A stretch of DNA of 64,000 bases from Histoplasma ohiense (GCA_017607445.1 JAEVHH010000006.1:1612001-1676000); one strand, 5' to 3'; shown: positions 34,209 through 47,979, numbered from the stretch's first letter. Numbers and translations are program-made. The notes: generated by a model not told the origin, from the letters alone.

Positions 34209-35270
34209 GTTATGGCCTGAATAGCAGATTTTTAAATAAAATGAGATGTTTTAATTAGAATACACTGCAACTGATATTATATTGGATGAGGTGAACAATA
34301 TTCCTCTGAAAAGAGATCTCTTTATCTACAAAAGTGATGTAATTGATGAAATTGCTGTTGAGACTGCTGCAGAGATTTCATTACAATCTTGAAGAAATCA
34401 AAAACTTATTTATTTATTTTCATTCAGAATCTTTCTAAGTCAGATTGATTATAAGTGATTCTCAATTATCTACAATCTTTATATCAGAACATAAGAAGAC
34501 ACTACATTTACAATCAAGAATTCTTCAATTCTTCCCCTCTATTGTTGAGCAAGAATTCAGCTCAGAAGCAGAGAATGATCAAACTGAATACACAATAACA
34601 GAGAAAAATATAACAATCTCTGACTCAGTATGTGATACAGACAAGATATTAGAATGAGAGAAATTCAAAGATAATACACTCAGTTCTATATCAATGTCTA
34701 TATTAAATTTCAACAGTATAGTGACTATAACAGCAACAGATCTTATCACATTCTGTAAGCAACTGATGACAGTGTATATATAATTATCTTCTTCATTTTC
34801 TCTGAATTCTATATCAGTAGAAGATTCAAATTTTCTGATTCATAAATATCAGAAGAAAGCACAGATCTCATTGAATATAAAATCTATTATCACATTCAAT
34901 GACATCAACTATCAAATGTGAAAGATAGCAATATTGTTGAATGCAAAGGTGATTGATAAAGCAGATATTCTAAATAAAAATCAGTAGAAATCATCTGAAA
35001 GTTTATCTTCATTTAATCAATAATATTGAATGATATATTTAAAATTACTCTTTCATCAGATATTGCAATTCTTGATAGATTCTGTCTATTTATCAATGAA
35101 ATTCATACAATCTGACAATGCAGCAGCTCTATGAAATAAGATAAGCACAGTATATATAATATCTTTTGAAAAAAAAAGAATTAGTATTCTCAAAGAATTT
35201 ACTCATCTGCATATCAAGAACAGTAATTATCTGATGTATATTTGCTGATATTACTATCTATTCACTTATA
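34209..35270 (+). pseudogene. Decayed retroelement fragment with copia-type gag (UBN2-like) similarity
   Basis: In one plus-strand frame, interrupted by TGA/TAA, around 34900-35265 the residues follow the copia gag pattern: Asn-Tyr-Gln-Met-Trp-Lys-Ile, a Leu-Gln-Phe-Leu-Ile-Asp-Ser segment, Asn-Ala-Ala-Ala-Leu-Trp-Asn-Lys-Ile, then Lys-Glu-Phe-Thr-His-Leu-His-Ile. No LTR, RT or integrase was found with it. The upstream 34209-34390 segment has a short open stretch without recognised similarity. An identification from sequence pattern only. Confidence 0.45.
34388..34680 (+). repeat. Left arm of a 290-bp inverted repeat
   Basis: Matches the reverse complement of 35310-35604. Landmarks: TTGAAGAAATCAAAAACTTA at the outer end and AGATTGATTATAAGT inside. 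It holds an open frame (34445-34654) with an acidic Glu-Asp-Gln-Thr-Glu-Tyr-Thr-Ile-Thr-Glu-Lys segment that recurs in the other arm. Confidence 0.8.
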
Positions 35271-35309
35271 TATAAGAATTTATGAAGAATCACAGTGAGA
35301 ACTATTTTC

Positions 35310-35604
35310 ATAATTTCTTTATTATTTTTAAATTTCTCACATTCTGATATTTTGTCTGTATTATATACTGAGTCAGAGATTGTCATATCTTTCTCTGTTA
35401 TTGTATATTCAGTTTGATCACCCTCTGCTTCTGAGTCAGATTTTTGCTCAATAACAAAGAGAAAGAATTGAAGAACTCTTGATTGCAAATATAATATCTT
35501 CTTACATTCTGATATAAGAGTTGCAGATAATCAAGAACTACTTATAATCAATCTGATTTAGAGAGATTCTGAATGAAAATAAATAAGTTTTTGATTTCTT
35601 CAAT
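35310..35604 (-). repeat. Right arm of the 290-bp inverted repeat
   Basis: Minus-strand copy of the arm above, about 85% alike by eye, with its own open frame (35488-35258) carrying the same acidic segment. The spacer of about 630 bp holds the copia-gag-like stretch. Confidence 0.8.
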
Positions 35605-36370
35605 CAACAAAGAAGATGAAGACACTCATCTGATAAGCTGAAAGTATACAAAGACAGAGAAGTGATACAGAAGTTGATGTAAATGAATATGACACAGAGA
35701 TTTTTGTCTATCATAATTTCAATAACACAGAGACTCTGTACAATTTCATCTATAAAAGTTAGAATAAAAATTATAGAAAAGAGATAAGAAGAGATATAAT
35801 ATACACTCAACACAATCAGTACAAATGACAGCAGAATTCAGAGAATGTATAAAATTGTTAAAAGTCTTGTATTTACTTCAAATAAGAAGTATGACAGATG
35901 AATAACTGATGAATCAGATTGTGTTGTACAGTACTTGCATATGAAATCATGTTTTGACAGAGACAGTGAGAGTGGAAGAGAGGCATGGTGAATAGAGAAG
36001 AAAATCATGAAAGATGTACAGAGCCTCTTGAAAATCAGATGAAAGAGAGAAATCAGTGTGAGAGAAAAAAAAGAAATTGACAGAGATGAAAGAGAGAGAA
36101 TCAGTGAAAGTGAAAAAGACAGTGATAGAGAATAATACAGAGATATTCATCATCTCAGCATCTTTATAAACATTATCACTGCTGTCTATATTCTCATCAA
36201 CTGCTTCATTGATGTTGTCATTGTCACACTCTGCTCTCACAACATCAGCAGAGGTGATCTTCTCAACAGAAGTGAGATTGCACACAGAAGAGACATTGAA
36301 AGAGAAGATAGAATAATCACAAACAAAATATACACTCTGATAATAAGAAATAGAAGCTAACAACAGTTAA
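35605..36370. other. Unclassified AT-rich sequence left of element G
   Basis: Presumably decayed transposon. The only sizeable open frame is on the minus strand (36363-35947, 138 codons), with a Ser/Phe-rich composition and an acidic Asp/Asn-rich middle; I recognise no domain and the plus strand is purine-biased here, so it may be chance. Confidence 0.35.
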
Positions 36371-37464
36371 TGTGATGAGTTAATATTTATTAGTAATTAA
36401 CTTACACAATCAACTCTTCTTCTGCATTCACTTATTTCTGATTGTTGTGATCTTGTGTAACTTTTAATGTTCTTCCACTTCATGCTCTGTGCTTGTGTAG
36501 TTTCTAATAATTCTTTCATATAGCTCTTAATATTCTTCTGCTCTGTGCTTCATGCTTGTATAGTCTCTAACAATTCTTTCATATAGTTTCTAACATTCTC
36601 CCACTCTGTGTTCTGCATTTATATAGTCTCTAATAATTTTTCTGTATAGCTTTCAATGATTCTTTTATCTCACACTCTATACTTATATAGTTTCTAATGA
36701 TTCTTCTGTGTAGTTTTTAATATTCTTCTGCTCTGTACTTTACTGTGAAGTTGCTTCTGATATTTTTTCATCTCAAACTTCTTTCTATAAGAATTCTCTT
36801 TGTACAATCTTTTCTTCTGATTTCTTTTCTCTTTCTTTTCTTAATCAATTTGTAATCTGTAATTAGAATAGTATCAAATCATTAATCAAAATATGTTCAT
36901 TACATTACAAATTAATTCTTCTGCATTTAAAATCTGAGTGTTTTGTTATTAGCTCTTATATCTGAGTGCATTGTTTAAGATCTGAGTGTCTTATTATCAG
37001 ATCTTACATTCAAATGTGTTGTTTATAGATCTGAATGTCTAGTTATTACAAGAGATTTCTCATGAATCTGAGTGTCTCTATTGTTAGTTATATAGACTGT
37101 TGTATCTAAGTGTCTGAGATATAATTGACTGTGTTCTATAAGATCTGAGTGTCTACAAACTGTAACACTATGAATAGTATTTATGAAGAAGCTTGATCAA
37201 GCTTAGTGCTGCAACACTGTGAATAATGTCTGTGAGAGAATCAAGTATCTACAAATATTTCTTTGTCTTTTTATTATTATTATTACATGTTTTTAGATAT
37301 TAAAATGAACTACAAACAATTCTACAAACATCTATCACACTCAAACACAGTGGACAACAACTTAGATCTACAAAGTATTCTTCAGCAGCAAGCACTACAG
37401 ATGACTGAATTGCAATAATAACTTACTGAGATGAATATTTCTGTGTTCACTGTTTCTTCTACAT
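36371..37464 (+). mobile_element. Gyp-1 element G, 5' part (LTR, leader, start of gag)
   Basis: LTR 36371-36904 (534 bp), PBS ATTACAAATTAATT at 36904-36917, leader with an intact 16-nt palindrome AAGCTTGATCAAGCTT (about 37191-37206), gag ATG at 37305. Gag is broken at 37464 by element J. The remainder should lie beyond the right edge. Even outer-end CpGs are gone, marking it as old. Confidence 0.85.
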
Positions 37465-38434
37465 TGTGACAGATTAGCATCTGTTAGTAATTAACTTACG
37501 CAATCAACTCCTCTTCTGCATCTGCTTGTTTCTGACTGTTGTGATCTTGTGTAACCTGCAATGTTCTTTCACTCCATGCTCTGCACTTATATAGTTTCTA
37601 ACAATTCTTTCATATAGCTTCTTACATTCTTCTGCTCTGTGTTCCACACTCATATAGTTTCTAATGATTCTTTCATGTAGCTCTTAACATTCTTCTACTT
37701 CATACTTTGTACTCATATAATCTCTAACAATTCTTTTATATAGCTTCTTATGTTCTTCTACTCTGTATTCTACACTCATATAGTCTTTAATGATTTTTCT
37801 GTGTAGCTTTCAATGATTTCTTCATTTCACACTCTGCACTTATGTAGTTTCTAACAATTCTTATGTGTATCTCTTAATATTCTTCCACTTCACATTTCAC
37901 TGTAGAGCAGCTTCTGATATTCTTCTGTTCTGAACTTTTCTCTATAAGAATCTTCTTTGTATGATCTTTTCTTCTGATTTCTTTTCTCTTTCTTTTCTTA
38001 ATCAATTCATAATCTGTAATTAGAATAGTATCAAATCATTAATCAAAGTACACTCATTATATTATGAATTGATTCTTCTGTATTTAAGATCTGAGTGTCT
38101 TATTATTAATTCTTACACTCAAGTGCATTGTTACCAGTTCTTACACTCAAGTGCATCATTTACAGGCTCAAGTGTCTAGTCATTACAAGAGATTTCTCAT
38201 GAGTCTGAGTGTCTCTATTATTAATTATATAGACTATCATATCTAAGCATCTGAGACACAATCAATCATATTCTACAAGGTCTGAGTGTCTATGAACCAT
38301 AACACTACAAATAGTATTCACAAAGAAGCTTGACAAAGCTTAGCACTGCAACACTGTAAATAGTGTCTGTGAGAGAATCAAGTATCTATAAGTATTTCTT
38401 TTCTTTTTTTTATTACATGTTCTTAGATATTGAA

Positions 38435-39449
38435 ATGAACTACAAGCAATTCTACAAACACTCATCACATCTGAATACAGTAGACAATAACTTAGACCTA
38501 CAAAGCATTCTTCAACAGCAGACACTACAGATGACTGAATTGTAATAACAACTTGCTGAAATAAACACTTTCACATTCATCATTTCTTCTACATTTACAT
38601 CTCACAAAAAGCCTTCAAGAGAGAAGCTTTCAATTCTCAACAAATACAAGAAAGATCTAGCACTCTATCTCATGTGAAAGTCAAAAGCAAACACCAAATT
38701 GAACATCAATGAACAAGCAATAGACTCACTATTCAATCAAGTGTGGTATATTCATAGCAGATTGAATGACAATGTGTTAGCAAAATTCCAACTCTGAATG
38801 AGTCATTGTCAGAATCATCAGCATATATCAGAGCTAGTCTTTCAACAACTCAACTCCCTCTTCTTCAATTCTACACTTCAAGCCAAGACATTAGACTGGC
38901 TTAATCAGACTCATCAGATGAATGTTATGTTGACAATTTATCTTTCTAAATTCAATCACAAACTTCTAGAAGCAGATGAGTAAGACTGAGATGATACTGT
39001 CAAGATCAATATATTGTTCAAGAATTTGAACTTTCAGTTGCATAACTGAAGTGTAGAGCATTCAAAGCTTTCAATATACAGCAAATTCTGTGCTGATCTT
39101 TGTCTGTTGAACAACAATCTGTCTCAGTTTCACATACTTCAAAATTGTAGAGAATTCTGCTGAACAAATATGTACATCTCAAATCACTCTGCAGCATTCT
39201 CCACCTCTGAATCAGAATCAATGAACTGAATTTCATATGTGAATACAAATCATCTGAAAATCTCTAACATCTCAGAGAAGAATACTGCTGATCAAATCAT
39301 CAGAGAAGTCTGCATACACTGCAACAAGTCAGAGCACTTCACAAATCAATGTCTGAATATGATCACTTCAAGTAAACCCCCCACACACATGAACACTGCA
39401 TTGCCCACGGACAAGCAAGAACAGAGAAAAGATAAACTCTCACTCTAAA
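38435..39449 (+). pseudogene. Gag of Gyp-1 element J
   Basis: Same architecture as in A and B, with the CCHC knuckle at about 39310-39351 and the family gag stop TAA near 39446. In this copy CpG decay mostly went to CpA, so many ancestral CGA (Arg) codons read CAA (Gln) and fewer became TGA than in A. Still interrupted by TGA/TAA. Confidence 0.75.
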
Positions 39450-39479
39450 ATACAGACAAAAACTCAAGAAGCAGAAAGC

Positions 39480-42400
39480 TATTTGAAGATTTGAGCAGAA
39501 AATACAAGTGAACACAATCATAATCTCTGTCATTGTAAATAGCTTAGTCAATATACAAGCAATGATAGACAGTGGTTTCCTTCACTACACTCTTATAGAC
39601 ACTCAGCTGATTGAGAAGCATAAGCTTCAGCATATTCTCTTTTTCAAACTATATAAACTCAGTGAATTTGACAGCCTCAGAGGATCCACCTCCTACAACA
39701 TGATAAGATTTAATATCAATGTAGAAGAATATGAGAAAAAGAATGTATATATATATGAAATATAAGATCTTGAATACAATCTAATACTCAGTCTATCATA
39801 ACTCACAGAATTTGAAACCTTGTTGAACACACACAATCACTGTCTTATTTTCTCAGAAGACAACTATATTTATAAGAAGAATGTCAATAGAACTGCTGAT
39901 CTCACTCAGATATCAGCAGAAGCATACAAACTACTAACTCATCAAATATATAAGAAGAAGAACATTCAAGTGTTCACTGCTAGTATAGCAGATATCAAAA
40001 AGTGTTAAAAAAGCTAGAACTCAAGAATTCCAAGAAATCACACAAGAAACTACTCAAATTGTACAAAGACTTCACAGATATATTCAACAAGAAAGAAGCT
40101 GAAAAGCTTTCTTCTCATCAAAAATTCAGTATAGATGATACAATTGAGCTCATCAAGAAGAATAGTAAGAACTCACAATTACTCTGAGATTCTCTCTACA
40201 GCATATCACACAACAAGCTTCTCATTCTACAAAAAACACTCAACAGACTACTGAACAAAGACTTCATTCATATTAACAACTCATCCACTGCAGCATCTAT
40301 ACTGTTCACAAAGAAATCAGAAGAAGACTTACAATTCTGCATTGACTATCAAGAACTCAACAAGATTACACAAAAGAATCAATACTCTCTTCTACTCATC
40401 AATAAAACACTCAAATGAATAGAAAAAACAAAATGATTTACAAAGCTTGACATCTCTGCAGCCTTCTATAAGATAAGAATTAATGAAGATGATGAATGAC
40501 TAACTGTTTTTCATATATATTATGGATTATACAAATGGACAGTGACTCTCTTTGAATTAGCAAATGCTTCAAGCATATTTCAGAAATACATTAACTGAGC
40601 TCTACAAGATCTGCTTGATGAAATCATCTCAGTATACATGAACAACATTCTGATCTTCACTGATGAATCACTTACTGAGTATTACAAACACATACAACAA
40701 GTGCTTGACCATCTACAAAAAGCTGAATTGCAAGTGGACATTGACAAATGCAACTTTAAGATCAAGTCTACAATCTATCTAGAATTCATCATTGAAGCTG
40801 AAAAAGATGTATGCATGGATTCTAAGAAGATGAAAGCAATTCTCAACTGAGAGACATCAGTCTCAGTAAAAGAAACTAAAAGCTTTCTAGAATTCATCAA
40901 CTTCTATCAAAGATTTATCAAAGACTTCTCTGATATTGTATGACCACTGACAGATCTGACCTGGAAAGACACTGTATTTCAATAGACTGACAAAACAGAT
41001 ATAGTATTCAAAAAGCTGAAGTGTATGTTCACAAACACTTCAATGCTGCAATCATTCAATTCAGATAAGCATACAATTCTCAAAACAGACACCTCAGATT
41101 ATGTAGTAGATGAGACACTGATGTAATATGATAATGAAGATGTTCTACAACTCTGTGTCTTCATCTTGAAAAAGATGTCATTCACTGAATACAACTACAA
41201 AATCTACAATAAGAAGTTTCTAATGATCATACAATGCCTCAAAGAATGAAAGTTCAAATTTATGAGCATTGAAAAGTTTGAGATTGTTACTGATCATAAG
41301 AACTTAGAGTACTTCACAATCACTTATAAGCTCACTGAAAGACATATACATTGATCATTGTTTCTTAGCCATTTTTCATTCACAATTCATTATCAATCTG
41401 AAGTAGAGAACATCTTTGCAGATGCTCTGTTCCACTGAGAATAAGATATACCATCTGATGACTTGAATGACAGATGAAAACACTGAGAGCATCAGTTAAT
41501 CAACTCTGCAATTATAGAAAGTTCTACACAATCAGATAAACCTCATATACATATCAATCAGTTCTGAGCTCAAGAACCCTCACTCAAAGAACAATGAAGA
41601 CTAGCAGCAGAAGCAGATAAATTCTGACAACAAATCACTGAAGTCATACAAAGCAAAGCATCTCAATTCCCCACAGATGTATATTCAAAAACAGATATCT
41701 CAGCATGTTCAATCAATGATGACAATTGCTTACACTTTTGAGATAGATGATGAATTCCCAATTCAGAATCTCTACAAACACAGATCATACAAGAAATTCA
41801 TGACTCATCAATGATCAGACACTCAGAACACAAAATCATGTACAACATCATCACTCAAAAATTCTACTAATCAGATATATTGAAAGATATACACTGATTT
41901 GTACACAACTGTGATCACTGCAGCTTAGTAACAGCATGGCATAAACACTGAAAAGAGATACTGAAGTCTCTATCTGTCTTCAACTGAACTTGACACAATA
42001 TAGCTATTGATTTTGCAGTTTTCTTGCCCAAGAGTGGAGATTCTACAAACATTCTAATCATTGTCAACTGACTCAGCAAGGATGTAATACTACAGCTCTG
42101 TGACAAGATTAATGTCAAAGTAGTTACAGACATCTTCATCAGAAGCTCATTCTATTATATACACAGTCTGTCTTCATTCATTGTATCATATAGAGACAGT
42201 CAATTCATCAGCACACTCTGAATCTGTGTATGTCAATTACTAAGAATTGAACAAAAGTTATCAACAGTGTATCACTCAGAGACTGATGAAGCTACTGAGA
42301 GAATGATACAAACAGTAAAGAATTTTCTTCATAAGTTTTGCAATTATACACAAAACAATTGAAGCAATCTACTGTCACACACTGAGATTGCAATTAACAG

Positions 42401-42745
42401 TTGAGATTCTGCTACAATAGATGTAAGCTCATTCTTTCTTCTATATAGATACAACTTAGAGATTCTGGACTTCTTCAAGACTTCTCAAAAGACCACATAC
42501 ATCCACAGCCTCATACAGACAGCAGAGAATATCATGAGTAAGTTGAAGAAAGTTCACAAATGAGCAGAAGCTTCAATGATCAGCACTCAGTAAGATTATG
42601 AGAATCAAGCAAACATCAGAAGAAGTTCTGCAACTCAATATTATATAGAAGACAAAGTCTGACTGAATCTCAAGAATATAAAAACAGATCACTCCTCACA
42701 TACACTAAATTACCATCACATCAAATATACAGTGAAGAAAGTGTT
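39480..42745 (+). pseudogene. Pol of Gyp-1 element J, up to the point of insertion of H
   Basis: Protease from 39508 with intact Asp-Ser-Gly; pre-RT linker 39820-40187; RT 40200-40850 with Tyr-Met-Asn-Asn-Ile replacing Tyr-Ile-Asp-Asp near 40635; RNase H about 40990-41450; integrase 41640-42480; break at 42745 in the module before the chromodomain. The chromodomain is at 63500-63720. Confidence 0.8.
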
Positions 42746-43278
42746 TGTAACGGGCGTACTTCGATTAACGATCTAGCACTATCCTAATACAGATTATGAA
42801 TTGATTAAGAAAAGAAAGAGAAAAGAAATCAGAAGAAAAGGTTGTATAAAGAAGATTCTTATAGAGAAAAGTTTGAGGTGGAAGAATATCAGAAGCCACT
42901 TCACAGTGAAGTGCAGAGCAGAAGAACATTAAAGAGTATATATAAGAATTATTAGAAACTACACAAGCATGGAGTTTGAGATGAGGGAATCATTGAGAAC
43001 TATACAGAAGAATTGTTAGAGACTATACAAGCACAGAACACAGAGCAGAAGAACATTAGAAGCTACACAGAAGAATTGTTAGAGACTATATAAGTGTGAA
43101 GCATGAAGCAGAAAAATGTTAAGAGCTATGCAGAAGAATTGTTAGAAACTATACAAGCACAGAGCATGAAATGAAAGAACATTGAGAATTGCACAAAGTC
43201 ACAACAATCAGAAATAAGTGAATGCAGAAGAAGAGTTGATTGTGTAAGTTAATTACTAATGAGTGCTAATCTGTCACA
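42746..43278 (-). repeat. 3' LTR of element H
   Basis: The outer end (plus-strand TGTAACGGGCGTACTTCGAT) keeps all its CpGs; the inner end next to the polypurine tract (CTGTCACATTATCCCTCTCT) does not. Confidence 0.9.
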
Positions 43279-44892
43279 TTATCCCTCTCTACTGAGATGA
43301 GTGAGGACTTGTAGATGTTGAGAGCAGCAGTGTCCTCCAAGGCAGATGCAGATTCCCAGATTGAATGATTGTATTCTACTCATTTGACAAGATATTCATG
43401 ATGGTGGTGATTGGTTCTATTGTCAAGGATTGCTTCAATTTCCCACTTGAGTTCATTGTCTTCTTCTATAATGACAGATGGCTGTCAATTGAAGATTCTC
43501 TGTGAGGGAAATGAATTCTCAGCTGCAGATTGAAGCAGGTTTGTATGAAAGATATCATGAATGTCAGATGAAGTGTCAAGTCAATAATTGTGTATATCTA
43601 GCACTTTCTTCACTATATATTTGATATGATGATAATCTAGTGTACACAAGAGATGATCTGTTCTTATGTTCTTGAGATTCAGTCAGACTTTGTCTTCTAT
43701 ATGATATCAAGTCACAGAACTTCTTCTGATGTTTACTTGATTCTTATAATTTTACTAAATGCTGATCATTAAAGCTTCTGTTTATTCACAGACTTTCTTC
43801 AGCTTGCTCACAATGTTCTCTGCTGTCTGTATAAGACTGTGAATGTATGTGGTTTCTCAGAGAGTCTTGAAGAAGTTCAGAATCTCTAAGTTGTATCTGT
43901 GTAGAAGAAAGAATGAGCTTACATCTGTTGTAGTGAAATCTCAATCATTAATCACAATCTCAGCATATGACAGCAGATTGCTTCAGTTGTCTTGTATATA
44001 ATTGCAGAACTTACAGAGAATGTTTTTTATCATTTATATCATTCTCTCAGTAGCTTCATCAGTCTCTGAGTGATACACCATTGATAACTTTCATTCAATT
44101 TTTAATAATTGACATACACAGACTCAGAGTGTGCTGATGAATTGACTGTCTCTATCTGATACAATGAATGAAGACAGACTGTGTATACAATAGAATAGGC
44201 TTCTGATGAAGACATCTGCAATTACTTCAACATTCATCTTGTCACAGAGCTGTAGTATTACATTCTTACTGAGTCAGTCAACAATGACTAGAATGTTCAT
44301 AGAATCTCTGCTTTTGAGTAAGAAAACTGCAAAATCAATAGCTATATTATATCAAATTCAGTTGAAGACAGATAGAGGCTTCAGCATCTCTTTTCAGTAT
44401 TCATATCATATCATCACTGAATCACAGTGATCACAGTTGTGTATGAACTGATGTATATCTTTCAACATATCTGATCAGTAGAATTCTTGAGTGATGATGT
44501 TGTATATAATTTTGTGTTCTGAGTGTTTGATTATTGATGAGTCATGAATTTCTTGCATGATCTGTGTTTATAGAGATTCTGAATCAAGGATTCATCATCT
44601 ATCTTGAAAGCATAAGCAGTTGTCATTATCAATTGAATATGCTGAGATATTCATTCTTGAGTATACATCTGCAAAGAATTGAGATGCTCTGTTTTGTACA
44701 GCTTCAGTGATTTGTTGTCAGAATTTATCTACTTCTGCTGCTAGCTTTCATTGTTCTTCAAGTGAGGGTTTTTGAGCTTGGAACTGATTGATATGTACAC
44801 AGAGTTCATCTGATTGTGTAGAACTTTCTATAATTACAGAGTTGATTAACTGATGCTCTCAGTGTTTTCATCTGTTATCCAAGTTATCAGAT
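43279..44892 (-). pseudogene. Pol of element H, second part (integrase, chromodomain)
   Basis: Resumes on the far side of K. Integrase core about 44780-43850, then the chromodomain at about 43480-43290 next to the polypurine tract. Read on the minus strand it matches 8600-10126 of element A throughout. TGA-interrupted. Confidence 0.8.
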
Positions 44893-45426
44893 TGTAACGG
44901 GCGTACTTCGATTAACGATTTGATACTATTCTAATTACAGATTACGAATTGATTAAGGAAAGAAAGAGAAAAGAAATCAGAAGAAAAGGTTGTACAAAGA
45001 GGGTTCTTATAGAGGAAAGTTCAAAGTGGAAGAATATCAGAAGCCACTTCACAGTGAAGCATGGAGCAGAAGAATATTAAGAGGTACATGTAAGAATCAT
45101 TAGAAGCTACACAAGCACAGAATGTGGGGCAGAGGAATCATTGAGAGCTACATGAAAGAATTGTTAGAGACTACACAAGTGTGGAACACAGAGCAGAAGA
45201 ACATAAGAAGCTACACAGAAGAATTGTTAAAGACTATATAAACACAGAGCACAGAGCAGAAGAATGTTAAGAGCTACACAGAAAAATTGTTAGAAACTAT
45301 ACAAGCACAGAGCACAGAGCAGAAGAACATTGAAAGTTATATAAGATTACAATGATCAGAAACAAGTGAATGCAGAAGAGGAGTTGATTGCATAAATTAA
45401 TTACTAACAGATGCTAATCCATCACA
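44893..45426 (-). repeat. 3' LTR of element K
   Basis: Outer end TGTAACGGGCGTACTTCGAT keeps CpGs; the inner end (ATGCTAATCCATCACA) does not. Confidence 0.9.
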
Positions 45427-47979
45427 TTATCCCTCTCTATCAGAGTGAGTGAGGACTTGTAGATGTCGAGGGCGGCAGTGTCCTTCAAGACAGACACAGA
45501 TTCCCAGATTGAATGATCATATTCTATCCATTTGATGAGATATTCACAGCAGTGGTGGTTGATTCTATCATCAAGAATTGCTTCAATTTCTCACTCAAGT
45601 TCATTGTCTTCTTCTACAATGATGGATGGCTGTCAATCAGAGATTCTCTGTGAGAGGAATGGATTCTCAGCTGCGGGTCAAAGCAGGTTTGTATGAAAGA
45701 CATTGTGAATGTCAGACAGAGTGTCAAGTCAATAATCATGTGTGTCTAGCACTTTCTTCACTGTATACTTGATGTGATGGTAATCTAGTGTATGTGAGGA
45801 GTGATTCATTCTTATGTTCTTGAGATTCAGTCAGACTTTGTTTTCTATATAATATCAGATTGCAGAACTTCTTCTGATGTTCATTTAATTCTTATAATCT
45901 TGCTGAATGCTGATCATTGAAGCTTCTGCTCATTTGTGAGCTTTCTTCAGCTTGCTCATGATGTTCTCTACTGTCTGTATAAGACTGTGAGTGTATGTGG
46001 TTTCTCAGAGAGTCTCAGAGAAGTTCAGAATCTCTAAGTTGTATCTATATAGAAGAAAGAATGAGCTTACATCTGTTGTAGCAGAATCTCAACTGTTAAT
46101 TGCAATCTCAGTGTATAGCAGCAGATTGCTTCAGTTGTCTTGCATATAATTGCAGAACTTACAGAGAATATTCTTTACTATTTATATCATTCTCTCAGTA
46201 GCTTCATCAGTCTCTGAGTGGTACATCATTGATAACTTTCATTCAATTCTTAATAATTGGCATACATGGGCTCAGAGTGCACTGATGAATTGACTGTCTC
46301 TATCTGATACAATGAATGAAGACAGACTGTGTATACAATAGAATGAGCTTCTGATGAAGACATCTGCAACTACTTCAGCATTCATCTTGTCACAGAGCTG
46401 TAATATTACATTCTTGCTGAGTTGATTGACAATGACTAGAATGTTTATAGAATCTTCACTTTCAGGTAAGAAAACTGCAAAATCAATAGCTATATCACAT
46501 CAAATTCAGTTGAGAACAGATAGAGACTTCAGCATCTCTTTTTGATGTTCATATTATATCATCACTGAGCCACAGTGATCACAGTTGTGTACAAACTGAT
46601 GTATGTCTTTCAACATATCTGATCAGTAGAATTCTCAGATGATGATGTTGTACATGATTTTGTATTCTGAGTGTTCAGTCATTGACAAGTCATGAATTTC
46701 TTGCATGATCTGTGTTTGTAGAGATTCTGAATCAGAGATTCATCATCTATCTCAAAAGTGTAAGCAGTTGTCATCATTGATTGAATATGCTGAGATATCC
46801 ATTCTTGAGTATACACTTGTGGGGAATCAGAGTGCTCTGTTTCATATAACTTTGATGACTTGTTGTCAGAATTCATCTGCTTCTGTCACTAGCTTTCATT
46901 GTTCTTCAAGCAAGGATTCTTGAGCTTAGAACTGATTGACATGTATACAGAGTTCATCTGATTGTGTAGAACTTTCTATAATTGCAGAGTTGATTAATTG
47001 ATGCTCTCAGTGTTTTCATCTGTCATTCAAGTCATCAGATGGTATATCTTGTTCTTGACAGAACAGAGCATCCACAAGAGTGTTCTCTACTTCAGATTGA
47101 TAACAAATTGTGAATGAAAAATGACTAAGGAACAATGATCAACACATATGTCTTTCAGTGAGTTTATGAGTGATTGTGAAGTACTCTAAGTTCTTATGAT
47201 CAGTAACAATCTCAAACTTTTCAACACTCATAAGTTCAGACTCTCATTCTTCAAGACATTGTATGATTGCTAGAAGCTTCTTGTTGTAGATCTTGTAGTT
47301 GCATTCAGTAGATGACATCTTTTTCAAGATAAAGACACAGAGTTATAGAACACTTTTGTTATCATATTGCATCAGTGCTTCATCTACTACATAATCTGAG
47401 GTGTCTGTTTCAAGAATCATATACTTATCTGAATCAAATGATTGCAGCATCAGAGTGCTTGTGAACATACACTTCAGCTTTTTGAATACTGCATCCACTT
47501 CATCAGTTCATTGAAACACAGTGTCTTTTCAGATCAGATTCATCAGTGGTTGTATGATATTGAAGAAGTCTTTGATGAATCTTCAGTAGAAGTTGACAAA
47601 TTCTAGAAAGCTTCTAGTCTCTTTTACTGAGACTGATATCTTTCAGTTGAGAATTGCTTCCATCTTCTTAGAATCCATGCATACATCTTTTTCAGCTTCA
47701 ATGATGAATTCTAGATAGATCATAGACTTGGTCTCAAAGTCACATTTATCAATGTCCACTTGCAGTTCAGCTTTTCATAGACAGTCAAACATTTGTTGTA
47801 CATGCTTGCAGTGCTCAGTGAGCAGTCCATCAGTGAAGATCAGAATATCATTCATGTACACTGAGATGATCTCATCAAGCAGATCTCATAGAGCCCAGTT
47901 AATGTATTTCTGAAACATGCTCAGAGCATTCACTAATTCAAAGAGAATCACTGTCCATTTGTATAATCTGTAACATGTA
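45427..47979 (-). pseudogene. Pol of element K, remaining part (RT palm, RNase H, integrase, chromodomain)
   Basis: Continues beyond the Tc1 element at the TA target. RT catalytic box Tyr-Met-Asn-Asp near 47855; RNase H about 47560-47030; integrase about 46880-46050; chromodomain about 45640-45440 (Trp-Glu, Tyr-Leu-x-Lys-Trp in sense). Then the polypurine tract (plus-strand TTATCCCTCTCT) and the 3' LTR. Confidence 0.8.

Larger units (their letters stand above)
37465..42745 (+). mobile_element. Gyp-1 element J, left part (LTR, leader, gag, pol up to integrase C-terminus)
   Basis: LTR 37465-38061 (597 bp, five tandem units), PBS ATTATGAATTGATT (38061-38074), palindrome decayed to AAGCTTGACAAAGCTT, gag ATG 38435. 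Element H is inserted after 42745; J resumes at 63400. Left plus right interior comes to about 5.0 kb, matching element B. Confidence 0.9.

Noticed and set aside
35947..36363. 138-codon minus-strand frame next to element G as a real gene.
   Set aside because: Repetitive Ser/Phe composition opposite a purine-biased strand, no recognised domain, inside a decayed AT-rich block. Left as unclassified.
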